Below, piece by piece: positions 41,101 to 49,881 of a DNA stretch of 64,000 bases. Within the stretch, counting starts at the first letter, position 1; the number at the start of each line of letters is the position of its first letter. The notes under the pieces were generated by a model. That model did no database searches and was not told where the DNA came from. It saw nothing but the letters and a program-made list of their open reading frames with translations. Source of the stretch: an uncultured Verrucomicrobiota bacterium (GTDB taxonomy: Bacteria; Verrucomicrobiota; Verrucomicrobiia; Opitutales; Opitutaceae); NCBI GenBank assembly GCA_903869675.1, contig CAIQAB010000006.1, positions 26,654-90,653 on the forward strand. The letters run 5' to 3'. Both the position numbers and the translations under genes were made by a program.

Positions 41101-43830
41101 GTTGTAGGCGTAGGAATGGATTTGGGAAACCAGCACCGGCGCGGGGATGTTTTGCCCAGTGGCGGGATCGTAGCCGCCGACCGGATCGATGGTGCCGGCG
41201 GGATCGGGCACGAGGCGGCCGATTCGCGAGGGCTGGCGGGAGGTGCCGGGGAAGGTGGCGTCGTTGTCGTAGAACCAGACGTCGGGGTGGCTCAGTCGGG
41301 TCCCGTAGTCGCGGGGCGGAGACACGGAGTAATCGATCAACGACTGGCCCGGGTAATTATACCAGATGCGGCTCTCGCCCGGCCGTTTTTCGCTCTCCAA
41401 ATGATCGTCGGCTAAATACTGGTAGTTTGAACGGGCAAAATCGGCGTGAATCCAATGAAGCCAATGGGCCTGGGCATAATCGGCCGCGCCCAACGCGAGG
41501 GTATCGACCGGACTGGCGGTATCGCTGACGGCGAGGGTGGGCGCGAGGCCGAAGGCCTTTTTGGACCAGACAAAGGAATTGCGGGCGTTCAGCACTTCGT
41601 TGCGCAGGGGCATTGCGGGCAAATCCTCAAACTCGTAATAGGGCACGCCGATGTCCTCGCGTTCGTTGAACTCCACCCGTTCGCGCGCCCCGAGGGGATC
41701 GCGGGTCTCGATCCAGCGGTAACGGCTCGAACTGTTAAAATACTCCGATTCCCCGAAGGAGAACGCGGTCTCGCCGTAGGGCGTGGTCAATTGAGTGATA
41801 CGATCGGGCTTGGCCGGGTCGCCGTAGGTGAGGCGGGAGACGATGCCGCCCATGTCCTCGATCTCCTCCAGAAATCCGTCGTCGGTGTAGCGGAAAAGCG
41901 CCGCGCGACCGTCGGGGATCTGGATGCGGGTGATGCGATTTGGCCACGCCGGCAGTTCGTAGAAGAACTGCGTCACCGCGCCGGTCGCGTCGGTGATGGT
42001 CGTCAGACGGTCGGCCGTGTCGTAGGCGAGCGTGGCGGGGTTGCCGGCGGGATCGGTGACTTTGGTCAAAAAGACCTTCCGGTTGGCGCTCAGCCCGATG
42101 GGGTGGGCGTATTCGTGCACGGTGCCGTCGGGATGCTTCACGCGGTAGTGGCCGGGGGCCGCGCGTTCGGTCTCGGTCTGGTTGTAGTCGGAGACAAAAA
42201 CCGTGGGCGGTGGCTCTCCGCCGGATTCGCCGCCCGAGGCGAAGACCAGGCCGCCCTGCCGCACCGGGGCCAGAGACTCGGGCGGGGTAAAGCCCAGCCC
42301 GAGCGCGGCGTAGCCGGAAAAGGTCGGGGCTGCGGCGGACGCCTGACCGGCCGGCGCACCGGCCTCGTTGTAACGCACCGCGCCGCCGCCGGGCTCGCCG
42401 AGTTTAAAGCCGGCGGTGTCGGTGCCGCCGTTTTCCTCGTTGATCCACGTCAGCCAGGCGAAGCTCCAGCAGGGGCCGAAGTTGCCGAAGCTATCGTTGA
42501 TCTCGTTATTTTCCCGTTCGTTGTAAGTGAGCGTGAAGTCCATGCCCGGACCGTAGGCCGGGGCGTAATACGCCGGGGTGTCGCGCACCACTAGGCTGAC
42601 GAGCATGGTCTTGATCGCATAGCCGGCCATGCGGTGGTTGGGCCACGGCCCGCCGGCGGACCCGCTGGTGCCGCCCCGACCGCTACCAGGGCCACCCGAA
42701 ATACACCGTCCGCCGCAATTGGGATACTCAAGGTCGCATATACGGGTGGCGTCCTCATTATTGCCCGTGGTGAAGCCACTTCCGCGAATCTCGGTTTTCG
42801 TTTCATTGGTCGGGATCGTCCAGGCGGCATGGTCGGGCACCGAGGCTGGTAGCAGAAAATAGCCGCTGGCCTCTTCCCGGAGGTTGGCCGGCGTGACGTG
42901 GACGTCGCGGCCCTCGCCGAAGGTGGGGTCGCGCACGACGTAGCGCTCGCCCGAACGGCCGACGATGGCGGCGTAGTGGCCGATTTTCCAATGGACCACG
43001 GAGGGGACCGGAACGGGCGCGCCGGCCGCGACGAACACGGCACGGCAGGGCAGCTCGGCCGAAGTCGCCAGGGTCTCCAGCTCGGCCAGGGAAAACCCGT
43101 TCTCGGGCGACGCCGCCTCTAGCAGCGGACGCAAGGTGTCCGGCGCGCGGCCCGAGGCGCGGGCGAGCGAGGCGAGGCCGAGGCTGCCGCAGCGGAAGGA
43201 CATTTCGGGGCGGTGGCGCATGAAGCCGAGACCCTCGCGGGCCTGCTCGATCTTGCGGGCGGCGTGGCCCCACATCGGGCGCTGGGCGTCGGCGTCGGCG
43301 AAAAAGGCCTCCAACTCGACTCGGCGTCCTACCCGGGAAAGCATTTTGACGTAACCGGCGGCGGCATCCATCGCCACCAACCAGCCTTCGGCATCGCGCG
43401 TCCCTTTGCTCTGCGACCAAGCCGCCTCGTAGGACGCCAGGGCCCGGGTGTAGCGGGCTTGCGTGTAGTAGGCGTCGCCCAGCTGCACGAGGATCGAGGG
43501 CGCGTAAGCCGAGGTCGGATAATCCCGCACGAAGTCGGCGAGTGCCGTCTGGTCGGTGCGGTCGGCCTGCCGCAGGAGGGCGCGCAAGGCGCGGGCGAGA
43601 GCGCGATTCTCGGCGGGGGCCGGCTCGCCTAGGACCGCGAGGGGGCGAGGGAAGACCCGGGTGGCGAGAAGCGTCTCCTTGGTGGCGGTGTCCGGGGCGA
43701 AGTCAGCGCGGGCGTCGCGCAGCCGGGCGAGTTCGATGGGGAGATCGACGGCGGCGGGCGAGGGGGTGGTCTGCGCCGCGAGGACGGGAGGCAGCAAGGC
43801 GAGCAGAAGACGAAGCAACCGGGCTTTCAT
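38131..43830 (-). CDS. RHS-repeat protein with N-terminal peptidase C39-like domain and glycine-rich C-terminal tip
   Basis: A 1,899-residue exported protein with signal peptide LLRLLLALLPPVLAAQ. A TPR-like stretch lies around 85-200. Residues about 205-330 form a C39-type cysteine peptidase domain with possible triad Cys214 (SFRCGSLGLASL), His285 (VVHWKIGHYAAIV) and Asp301 (YVVRDPTFG). The central part holds many YD/RHS repeats (for example VTRFEYDVNGNLTRRHFEG). The RHS core ends with RFRAYDADTARWLSRDPIG and NYVDPDGR at about 1746. The last 153 residues are glycine/alanine-rich and hydrophobic (AIGAAAGVAIGLL) and AT-richer in DNA. The ATG at 43830 is chosen because the signal peptide starts there. 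Confidence 0.88.
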   Translation of the reverse strand: MKARLLRLLLALLPPVLAAQTTPSPAAVDLPIELARLRDARADFAPDTATKETLLATRVFPRPLAVLGEPAPAENRALARALRALLRQADRTDQTALADFVRDYPTSAYAPSILVQLGDAYYTQARYTRALASYEAAWSQSKGTRDAEGWLVAMDAAAGYVKMLSRVGRRVELEAFFADADAQRPMWGHAARKIEQAREGLGFMRHRPEMSFRCGSLGLASLARASGRAPDTLRPLLEAASPENGFSLAELETLATSAELPCRAVFVAAGAPVPVPSVVHWKIGHYAAIVGRSGERYVVRDPTFGEGRDVHVTPANLREEASGYFLLPASVPDHAAWTIPTNETKTEIRGSGFTTGNNEDATRICDLEYPNCGGRCISGGPGSGRGGTSGSAGGPWPNHRMAGYAIKTMLVSLVVRDTPAYYAPAYGPGMDFTLTYNERENNEINDSFGNFGPCWSFAWLTWINEENGGTDTAGFKLGEPGGGAVRYNEAGAPAGQASAAAPTFSGYAALGLGFTPPESLAPVRQGGLVFASGGESGGEPPPTVFVSDYNQTETERAAPGHYRVKHPDGTVHEYAHPIGLSANRKVFLTKVTDPAGNPATLAYDTADRLTTITDATGAVTQFFYELPAWPNRITRIQIPDGRAALFRYTDDGFLEEIEDMGGIVSRLTYGDPAKPDRITQLTTPYGETAFSFGESEYFNSSSRYRWIETRDPLGARERVEFNEREDIGVPYYEFEDLPAMPLRNEVLNARNSFVWSKKAFGLAPTLAVSDTASPVDTLALGAADYAQAHWLHWIHADFARSNYQYLADDHLESEKRPGESRIWYNYPGQSLIDYSVSPPRDYGTRLSHPDVWFYDNDATFPGTSRQPSRIGRLVPDPAGTIDPVGGYDPATGQNIPAPVLVSQIHSYAYNAKGHPTRYRDPEGREVRLTYASNQIDLVKVERVVARPSDPTDPDYDNPDAASWSYQTLAEIDWASGVPHRNHAVTDAARRTITYTYNAKGQLRTATNARNETTTYWYHPTGQGLTPATTLDPLAAGYLVRIDGPLSGTSDTLHFTWDAQGRVRSYTDESGHTLVYSYNALDDLTRIDHPDATYEEIEYDRIDPHLFRDRAGRYTVVDYDALRRPETITDPADRITRLVWCGCGALEKLIDPAGRVTRFEYDVNGNLTRRHFEGDAPTGPIDTHAYGYDLAGRLATHLDPRGQRTTYRHTLDDRLAAVLHTDSAEPTPDTFLTFDPVFPRLTRLEDRLGGAVASAIDFAYHPITAPVGTLGAGRLATVSGPLPAATVAYTYDELGRPAGRTLPGQSETWSRDALGRLAEVNNPLGVFTLSYVGASGRLASFSRPGGLALALGYRPLNEDFVLETLTHRRPDLSVVSAQSYAQDHLLGRITAWAQTRSDGATDQWDFGYTPADELKTARRTGPNPPAGQPADHAYSYDLGGNRRGEARDAAATAWTTNGRNQLVADAPALRVQADYNAAPVGNRAWLNGREFDLDSVHRLDTVLPMASGEQTLTLRAEDAATGGVLRKSWQVTVPAFAPKTFDYDANGNLTRITQAGVVLRFHKWDARDRLIAWGSSTTVEGRFHYDSLGQRYRETDAAGATVRQWVWDGGAQPLQERDANGAVTRRFFGQGEMRKIGGAEVARYYARDHLGSVREVVDGNNAVVASYTFDPYGRRVKLAGAEDYEVGFTGHYYHAATGLYLTRFRAYDADTARWLSRDPIGPLGPDGPNLYNYVRNSPTNYVDPDGRFAIGAVIGGVTGATSGFLGSLAQGGSYSEALASAAIGAAAGVAIGLLDPSEGLLTTALINASIGGLGNIVGQGITGQMREKRDPCYKASLNVGSFIGSTVGGAVSGAGSAYMTSQMINAGMNPVLSNITASLPTSGASAVLELVGSGIGPEIQ
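39223..39569 (-). repeat. Direct repeat copy 2 inside the RHS gene
   Basis: This internal stretch of the RHS coding sequence is the intact counterpart of the orphan copy at 37445-37791. The two are 347 bases long, in the same orientation, with five substitutions and no indels; the constant offset is 1,778 bases. Recombination between the copies would delete the RHS tip and the candidate immunity gene. Confidence 0.9.
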
Positions 43831-43873
43831 GGTGAAGCTGGAGCGGAGGGGTGAGCGCGAAAACGAGGGAGAG

Positions 43874-44416
43874 TTAGGGCAAGACCAACGCGTTAGCGGG
43901 CATGAATAGCACCACCGCGAGGGTCCCCGTGAAGGACTGGCGGGAGGGATCAAGCGGGAAGGCGTCGGCGGCGTCGGGTAAACCGTCGAGATCAGTGTCG
44001 AGCGCAAAAAGGTCGGTCCGCAGACCGAACTCCTCCTGGTTGGAAAGGCCGTCCCCATCGCTATCCGTCCCGTAAGGATCGGCGAGCGTCGTTTCGAGCA
44101 GCCGCAGGCGCACGAAAATGCGGGCGGCGGGGGTGGAGAAGCCGTAACGGACAGCGGCGTCCCGGCCGGTCTCGATCAGCGGGAAGTAGCCCCACTCAGA
44201 AGCAAGGTCCTCGCTGCGTTGGAGGAAGTAGGTGTAGCCGGCGCGGCCCCGCCAACTCACCTCGTAGGTGCCGGGCGTAGCTGAATTCGCGGAAAGGCAC
44301 AGACCCTCGTTAAGGTCGGTAGCGGTTTGGGCGTGGGCCGGAAACTCCGCGAGCATGGCTACGAGCAGCAGGGCAACCGGAAGGGCCGGAAAGGGGCGGG
44401 GCGGGCGGCGTTTCAT
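43874..44416 (-). CDS. Secreted protein with calcium-binding thrombospondin type-3-like repeats
   Basis: A 180-residue protein with signal peptide ALPVALLLVAMLAEFPAHA. The middle part resembles a small beta domain with YTYFLQRSEDLASEWGYF, seen in many verrucomicrobial exported proteins as a descriptive 'measured-data' module. The C-terminal part has Asp-rich loops TDSDGDGLSNQEEFGL and TDLDGLPDAADAFPLDP, which are calcium-binding TSP3-type or dockerin-like. A hydrophobic C-terminus (TLAVVLFMPANALVL) could anchor it. The ATG at 44416 overlaps the preceding gene stop by four bases. It lies 43 bases before the RHS start, so the genes form one operon. Confidence 0.75.
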   Translation of the reverse strand: MKRRPPRPFPALPVALLLVAMLAEFPAHAQTATDLNEGLCLSANSATPGTYEVSWRGRAGYTYFLQRSEDLASEWGYFPLIETGRDAAVRYGFSTPAARIFVRLRLLETTLADPYGTDSDGDGLSNQEEFGLRTDLFALDTDLDGLPDAADAFPLDPSRQSFTGTLAVVLFMPANALVLP

Positions 44417-45168
44417 GGCGGGGCGACTGTGGTGCCGGCGGCGGCGGGTTTTTCGATTTTCCAAAAATAGATCGTCTGGTCTTTGGGTTTGGGCGCCGCG
44501 AGGGCGGACTGGCGCGCGGCCTCGGCGGCGGCGGCGGCGCGGACGGCTTGGGCGGCGAGGAGTTCGGAGCGGTTTACGTCGTGGTAGGCGTGCAGGTAAT
44601 CCAGCGGGGCCAAATCAGGTTCGGCAGCGGCGACTTCGGCGGCGGTGCCTTCGACGACGTATTCGGCCGGGGTTTGGGCGGAGGCGGGCGCGAGGCCGAG
44701 GTCGGCGGGGCGTTCGTCGTCCTCCGGGCCGACCTCACTCATGAACGGGAACCAGTTGTAGAAGGCAGCCTCGGTTTCAAAATCAGTGAGCTGAGAGAGG
44801 AGCCGGAAATCGACGTTGCTCCAGGCCACCCACTCGCGGCTGGCGGAGCGCCAGCGCAGTTCGGTGACGACCGGTGGGCGCAAATGCACGGTGGCGGAGA
44901 CCCCGAGCATGAGGCGGGGCTTGGCCTCCAAACGTGCCCATTCGGCAAGGTCGGCGGCGGTAGGCTTGGCGGAGGGGACCGGGACGGGGGCCGGCCGGGG
45001 CGGCAAGGCGGGCGGACGGATACGGACGTAGGTGATGGTGCGCTCCCCCTCGGCCACGGTGCTGCGGGAAAGCACAGTCAAAGGAATGCCGTCAAGAGCG
45101 TCGGCAATCAGGAGAGGCGAGGTGGCGAGCAGGCTCGCGAGGCAGACATGGTTGAAGGGCGAACGCAT
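44413..45168 (-). CDS. Secreted protein of unknown function, first gene of the RHS operon
   Basis: A 251-residue protein with a probable signal peptide (HVCLASLLATSPLLIADA). A proline-rich linker (PPALPPRPAPVPVPSAKP) precedes a domain with a WARLEAKPRLMLGVSATV segment and ELRWRSASREWVAWSNVDF. The C-terminus is alanine-rich and charged and may be helical. I recognise no family. Its stop overlaps the start of the TSP3-like gene (ATGA). The proteins of this operon are all exported, which suggests a joint surface structure together with the RHS protein. Confidence 0.7.
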   Translation of the reverse strand: MRSPFNHVCLASLLATSPLLIADALDGIPLTVLSRSTVAEGERTITYVRIRPPALPPRPAPVPVPSAKPTAADLAEWARLEAKPRLMLGVSATVHLRPPVVTELRWRSASREWVAWSNVDFRLLSQLTDFETEAAFYNWFPFMSEVGPEDDERPADLGLAPASAQTPAEYVVEGTAAEVAAAEPDLAPLDYLHAYHDVNRSELLAAQAVRAAAAAEAARQSALAAPKPKDQTIYFWKIEKPAAAGTTVAPP

Positions 45169-45599
45169 GGCGAGAAACGGCGGGGGAATGGAAAAGGCGG
45201 ACAGCCGGACACCGAGGAAAGAAACCTATGATCCCTTTATCTGATTTACTAAAACCTTTCTAATAACAACTTAGTCTATTTCAGGCTAGAGAGAGAGGCC
45301 TGAGGGAACGTGCCAAGATTCGGTTTAATAGACGTTTCTAAATTCCGAATCGGACGGTAGATAAAATCAACGTATGATGAATAATTTTACGAAGTTTTTG
45401 GGTTAAACCCAGGGGATTATACCTATCACGAAATACTTATACACTAGACCTTATCAATATCAAGCCCATTTTAAGAGCGGTGGCTTCATGTTCCTACGTT
45501 GCCGGAAAACAGGTCGAGGGGCCGAGTCTGAGTCGCCAGGAAACAGGCCCTTGGTTTGCAGGGCTGTAGCATGGCCGCGGGCCCTGCCGCATCCTTGCC
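45169..45599. other. AT-rich intergenic region upstream of the RHS operon
   Basis: 431 bases without a convincing gene. From 45225 to 45485 the GC content drops strongly compared with the flanks. This is the likely promoter region of the minus-strand RHS operon, and the 3' side lies beyond the glgA stop at 45600. The stretch has several TAAT/TTTA-rich boxes but no clear paired -35/-10 match. A short open frame at 45488-45907 overlaps glgA antisense and is not supported. Confidence 0.5.
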
Positions 45600-47078
45600 T
45601 CAACCCGCCGCGCGGCGGGCGGCAATTGCCCAGCCGTAGAGTTCCTCGAAGCGACGCGCGTTCGGGCCCCAGGAGAAATCGCGGTCCATGCCGCGCAGGC
45701 GCATGGCGTGGAGTTCGTCAGGCCGGTCGTAGTAGGTGGCGCAGGCCCAGCCGACGGTGTTGTAGAGGGCGGGGGCGGTGGCGTCGTGGAATCGAAAGCC
45801 GGTGCCCTCGGCTTTGCCTTCGACGTATTGCGAGACAGTGTCGATCAGGCCCCCGGTGGCGCGCACCAAGGGCAAGGTGCCGTAGCGCATCGCATACAGC
45901 TGGGTGAGGCCGCAGGGCTCGGAGCGGCTGGGCATGAGGAAAAAGTCGGATCCACCCTGGATGAGGTGGGCCAGGGCGTTGTCGTAGCCGACGTGCACGC
46001 CGACCCGACCGGGGTAGTTTTCCGCCGCCCAGCGGAAGGACTGCTCCAGACCGGGATCACCCGCGCCGAGCAGGGCGAACTGCACGTGCATGCGGTCGAG
46101 GATGTGGGGCAGCGCCTCCGCGATGAGGTCGAGGCCCTTTTGCGCGGCGAAACGGGAGACCACGCCGAAAACCGCGATGTGCGGATCGGCGTCGAGCCCG
46201 AGGCGCTCCTGCAAAGCGAGTTTGGCCGCCCGTTTGCCCGTCGCCAACGAGCGCTGGTCGTAGGGGCGCGGGAGAAAGCGGTCCATGGCCGGATTCCAGG
46301 CGGCGGCGTCGATGCCGTTGAGGATACCCACGAGGTCGGCCGAGCGGAAACGGAGCACGGCATCGAGTCCGTGGCCGCCGGCGGGGGTTTTGATCTCCTC
46401 GGCGTAGGTGGGGCTGACAGTCGTGAGCTTGGTCGCGTGGTAGAGCCCGGCCTTGAGCTGGTTGACCGACCCGCCGCTTTCGGTGCTGTCGGGCCGGAAC
46501 TCGCCCGGCGGGATATGCGCGAAATCGAGCACACGGCGGTCGGCGTAGCCCTGGTGCTCCATGTTATGAATGGTGAAAACTGAAGCCACGCCACCGAGCG
46601 GGGTGTGCCGCAAGGTGGTGTTGAGCAGCACGGGCAGCAGGCCCGTGGTCCAATCGTGGGCGTGGGCGACGTCGGGGATCCAACTGAGCTGGAGGCAGAG
46701 GTTCAATGCCCCGCGGCAGAGAAAGGCGAAACGCAGGTCGTTGTCGGCGTGGTTGCCCCAAGGGCCGGCATAGACTTCGGGGCGACCGAACAGCCCTTCG
46801 TGTTCCAGCGCGTAGACGGGCACGCGCGAGTCGGGCAATACGCTCTCCCAAGTGCGCGCCCAATGGGCGGAGGCCCCGACGTCCACGCCGAGTGGATCGG
46901 GCCGGGCGCGCCAGCTGGAATCTAGCCGCAAGCCACCGTAGGCCGGGAAAACCACCCGCACGTCATGGCCGAGCGCGGCGAGGGCCTTGGGCAGGGAACC
47001 GACCATATCCGCCAGCCCCCCCACTTTTACAAACGGTTCAACCTCGGGCGAAACGAAGAGGATTTTGAGTGGAGCCAC
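45600..47078 (-). CDS. glgA: Glycogen synthase GlgA (ADP-glucose type)
   Basis: Transfers glucose from ADP-glucose to glycogen (GT5, GT-B fold). About 492 residues. The N-terminus is LKILFVSPEVEPFVKVGGLA with the KVGGL nucleotide-binding motif. Other marks are VAHAHDWTTGLLPVLL, FTIHNMEHQGYADR, LVGILNGIDAAAWNP, SRFAAQKGLDLIAE and SRSEPCGLTQLYAMRYG with TGGLIDTV. The GTG at 47078 places the start right at the conserved fold; an ATG at 47126 would add 16 unconserved residues. No glgB, glgC or glgP is adjacent. pyrE lies on the same strand upstream. Confidence 0.95.
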   Translation of the reverse strand: MAPLKILFVSPEVEPFVKVGGLADMVGSLPKALAALGHDVRVVFPAYGGLRLDSSWRARPDPLGVDVGASAHWARTWESVLPDSRVPVYALEHEGLFGRPEVYAGPWGNHADNDLRFAFLCRGALNLCLQLSWIPDVAHAHDWTTGLLPVLLNTTLRHTPLGGVASVFTIHNMEHQGYADRRVLDFAHIPPGEFRPDSTESGGSVNQLKAGLYHATKLTTVSPTYAEEIKTPAGGHGLDAVLRFRSADLVGILNGIDAAAWNPAMDRFLPRPYDQRSLATGKRAAKLALQERLGLDADPHIAVFGVVSRFAAQKGLDLIAEALPHILDRMHVQFALLGAGDPGLEQSFRWAAENYPGRVGVHVGYDNALAHLIQGGSDFFLMPSRSEPCGLTQLYAMRYGTLPLVRATGGLIDTVSQYVEGKAEGTGFRFHDATAPALYNTVGWACATYYDRPDELHAMRLRGMDRDFSWGPNARRFEELYGWAIAARRAAG

Positions 47079-47161
47079 GATCGGTGAAAAAGTCGCGGGC
47101 AGAGCCGCACGCCGAGCAAAAACCATCCAGTTGCATAATTAGTTATAGAAAATACCCCGGC

Positions 47162-47740
47162 TCAGCTGCCGGGCTTCTCGACCGGCAAGGCGGCCAGCTC
47201 CGGCGGGAGTTGGTCAGCGGGAAAGGTGGGGAAACTCAGCTCGAGCAGGGAAAGCGCGGGTAAAGCAAAGCGCGTCGCGCCCGCACTGCGGTCCACGAGC
47301 ATCGCGACCGCCACGGCATGGGCCCCGCCGGCGCGCACGATCTCCAGGGCCTCGAGCACCCGACCGCCACGCGTGACGACGTCCTCGACCACCAGCACGC
47401 GCTCGCCAGGGGCGAACTTGAAACCCCGCCGCAACACGAGGCGGTCGTTCTCCTTTTCGGCAAAAATATAGCGCGCGCCCGCCTGGCGGGCGACCTCCTG
47501 GCCGATGACCAGACCACCCATGGCCGGGGCGAGCACGGTGGTGAAACCGAGATCGCCCGCGCCCCGCAGCTTGATCAGCAAAAGCTCGGCCAGCCGGGTG
47601 ACCGCGCCCATGTCCTGGCAGACCTGCGCGCATTGGAAATAATGCCCGCTGTGCAGCCCGGAGCGGAGCACGAAGTGGCCGCGCAGCAAAGCGCGGGTGC
47701 GGGTGAAGATATCGAGAATCTCTTGTTGGGAAACGTCCAT
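47162..47740 (-). CDS. pyrE: Orotate phosphoribosyltransferase
   Basis: Forms OMP from orotate and PRPP in pyrimidine synthesis. About 192 residues from the ATG at 47740 (MDVSQQEILDIF). Family motifs are GHFVLRSGLHSGHYFQCAQV, VLAPAMGGLVIGQEVARQ, ENDRLVLRRGFKFAPGERV and the PRPP motif VLVVEDVVTRGGRVLEAL. This is the short, archaeal/cyanobacterial-like PyrE type. An ATG at 47809 would add 23 unconserved residues and would meet the divergent MBL-fold gene. It is followed 83 bases later by glgA. Confidence 0.95.
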   Translation of the reverse strand: MDVSQQEILDIFTRTRALLRGHFVLRSGLHSGHYFQCAQVCQDMGAVTRLAELLLIKLRGAGDLGFTTVLAPAMGGLVIGQEVARQAGARYIFAEKENDRLVLRRGFKFAPGERVLVVEDVVTRGGRVLEALEIVRAGGAHAVAVAMLVDRSAGATRFALPALSLLELSFPTFPADQLPPELAALPVEKPGS

Positions 47741-47820
47741 GGAAGGCACGGTGCCGGTCAGGCTGGACGAAATCGAAACCAAAGTTTGAGCCCGGGGCCT
47801 CCGGTGCATTGTTTGCAGGC

Positions 47821-48681
47821 ATGGTCATCGAACAGGCACCACTGGAAGACGAGCTGGGGGACGTCCTGGAAAAGGCCCTCGGTCACGCCGGCCTGAGCCC
47901 GGAAACCCTCGGCATGCGCGCCGGGGTGCCGGCGGAAAAAATACGCGACGCGATCGACTACCGCTATGACTTCACGCCGGGCGATATCGATCGTCTGGCC
48001 GGCGCGCTGGATTTAAACCCGGTGGGCCTGCGCGAGCTGGCCGACGGGCGCTACCCGCTGCCCCCCATCCACGGGTTGCCTTTCTGCCTGCACGCCCTGC
48101 GCTCGCCCCACGGACTCGGCACCGCCAACGCCTACCTTGTGAGCGACTGCCGGGGCGGGCCTGGCGTGCTCTTCGACACCGGCCCCGATCCGGCCCGGCT
48201 GCGCCGCATGTGGCCGGCGGGCGTGCCCGGAGCGGCGGCGGTTTTTCTGACGCACGACGAGACCGAGCACACCGGCGGCCTGGCCGAGGTGCGGCGGTTC
48301 TCCGGCCCCACCCCGGTCTTCGCCCCCGTCGGTGCACAGGTGGCCGGCGCGACCGGCATCGGCGACGGCGCGCGGATGGAGAGCGCGGGCTACCGTATCG
48401 AGACGCTCGCGACGCCCGGCCACGCCGAGGCGCACAATGCCTACCTCGTGCGCGCCCCGGGCGCGGCCCAGGCGGCACCCCTGCTCATCGGCGGGGACCT
48501 GCTCTTCGCCGGCTCGATCGGCGGAGCCTACTTTTGCGGCCGGCGCTTGCGCGAGCAGGTGGCGCGGATCTGGCGCGACCTGCCGCCCGACACGGTGGTG
48601 GCGCCCGGCCACGGGCCGCTCACCACCCTCGGTCACGAGCGCGGGCACAACCCCTTCGCCCGGTTGGCGGAACCGGCCTAG
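47821..48681 (+). CDS. MBL-fold protein with N-terminal HTH and altered metal-site motif
   Basis: A 286-residue protein. Residues about 10-78 look like an XRE-type helix-turn-helix ([20 protein letters not shown]). The rest is a metallo-beta-lactamase fold: [63 protein letters not shown] and [14 protein letters not shown]. The standard H-x-H-x-D-H motif reads H-D-E-T-E-H (His145, Glu147, Glu149, His150 with this start), so the second His and the Asp are both Glu. Metal binding and hydrolase activity may differ. The ATG at 47821 is chosen; 47809 is also possible. Its stop overlaps the convergent dnaJ stop in CTAG. Confidence 0.82.
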   Translation: MVIEQAPLEDELGDVLEKALGHAGLSPETLGMRAGVPAEKIRDAIDYRYDFTPGDIDRLAGALDLNPVGLRELADGRYPLPPIHGLPFCLHALRSPHGLGTANAYLVSDCRGGPGVLFDTGPDPARLRRMWPAGVPGAAAVFLTHDETEHTGGLAEVRRFSGPTPVFAPVGAQVAGATGIGDGARMESAGYRIETLATPGHAEAHNAYLVRAPGAAQAAPLLIGGDLLFAGSIGGAYFCGRRLREQVARIWRDLPPDTVVAPGHGPLTTLGHERGHNPFARLAEPA

Positions 48682-49835
48682 AAAAACTTTTTCGCCTTCT
48701 CGAACCAGCTCGCCCCGGTGGGGTGGTCGGCATCGCCGCTGACCCGGGCAAACTCCTTGAGCAACTTTTCCTGCTCGGCGCTCAACTTGGTCGGGACCTC
48801 GACCTGGACGCGCACGAGCTGGTCGCCCTGCGCCCCGCGCTGGCGGAGCGAGGGCATGCCCTTCCCGCGCAGCCGGAAAGTGGTGCCGCTCTGGGTGCCG
48901 GCGGGAACCTTCACGGTCGCCTTGCCGAAGAGGGTCGGCACCTCAAGCGTGCCGCCGAGGGTGGCGAGGGTGAACTTGATCGGGATCTCGCAGAAGAGGT
49001 CGTCATCCTGGCGTTCGAAAAGCTCGTGGGCCCGCACGCTCAACACGATGTAGAGGTCGCCGTTTTGGCCGCCCGCGAGGCCGGATTCACCGTTGCCACT
49101 GGAACGCAAGCGCGTGCCGGTATCGACACCGGGGGGGATGCGGACGTTGACCTTGGCGGCCTTGGGCACGCGGCCCTCGCCGCGGCAGGCGGTGCAGGCT
49201 TTCTCGATTTTCTGGCCGGCGCCGCCGCAGGTCGGGCAGGCTTGGGCGAAGGTGATGATGCCGCCACTCCGGCGGATCTGGCCGGAACCCCGGCAAGTGG
49301 GGCACGTGACCTTCTTCGAGCCGGGCTCGGCCCCGGAGCCATCGCAGCGCTCGCAGGCGTGCAGGCGACGGAAGGAGATCTCTTTTTCGGTGCCGTTGGC
49401 GGCCTCCTCGAGGGTGATCTCGAGGTCGTAGCGCAGGTCGGAGCCATCCCGATCCGAGCCGCCGCCCCCGCCGCCAAACATCTGGTCGAAAATACCGCCG
49501 CCTCCGCCGCCCCCGCCCTGCTGGCCGAAGACCTCGCGGAAAATATCAAAGGGATCGTGGAAGCCGCCGCCCCCGGCACCGGGCCCGCGCGGGCCGGCCC
49601 CGCCCTGCTGGGTGAAGGCGCGATGCCCGTATTGATCGTAGGCGGCGCGTTTCTGCGGATCCTTCAGCACCTCGTAGGCCTCGGAGACTTTTTTGAACAT
49701 CTCCTCGGCCTCCTTGTTGCCGGGGTTTTTGTCCGGGTGGAATTGGACGGCCTTCTTGCGGTAGGCCTTCTTGAGTTCCTCCTCCGTGACGCCTTTTTCG
49801 ACGCCCAGGAGGGTGTAGTAGTTTTCTTCGGCCAT
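48678..49835 (-). CDS. dnaJ: Chaperone DnaJ (type I Hsp40)
   Basis: Co-chaperone that delivers unfolded proteins to DnaK. 385 residues. J domain with HPD in [14 protein letters not shown] Gly/Phe-rich linker (about 75-125) follows, then the zinc domain with four CxxCxGxG motifs ([32 protein letters not shown]) and two C-terminal beta domains. The ATG at 49835 gives [15 protein letters not shown]. It follows grpE by 46 bases on the minus strand. dnaK is not in the window. No CIRCE element or HrcA gene is visible. Confidence 0.97.
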   Translation of the reverse strand: MAEENYYTLLGVEKGVTEEELKKAYRKKAVQFHPDKNPGNKEAEEMFKKVSEAYEVLKDPQKRAAYDQYGHRAFTQQGGAGPRGPGAGGGGFHDPFDIFREVFGQQGGGGGGGGIFDQMFGGGGGGSDRDGSDLRYDLEITLEEAANGTEKEISFRRLHACERCDGSGAEPGSKKVTCPTCRGSGQIRRSGGIITFAQACPTCGGAGQKIEKACTACRGEGRVPKAAKVNVRIPPGVDTGTRLRSSGNGESGLAGGQNGDLYIVLSVRAHELFERQDDDLFCEIPIKFTLATLGGTLEVPTLFGKATVKVPAGTQSGTTFRLRGKGMPSLRQRGAQGDQLVRVQVEVPTKLSAEQEKLLKEFARVSGDADHPTGASWFEKAKKFF

Positions 49836-49881
49836 GACGGAGGGCGGCGTGGTGGAAAAAGGACTGGCGCGGGGCGGGTGT

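Noticed and set aside
41446..42594. 382-codon plus-strand open frame opposite the RHS gene
   Set aside because: Antisense shadow of RHS repeats; no signal peptide, domain or start context.
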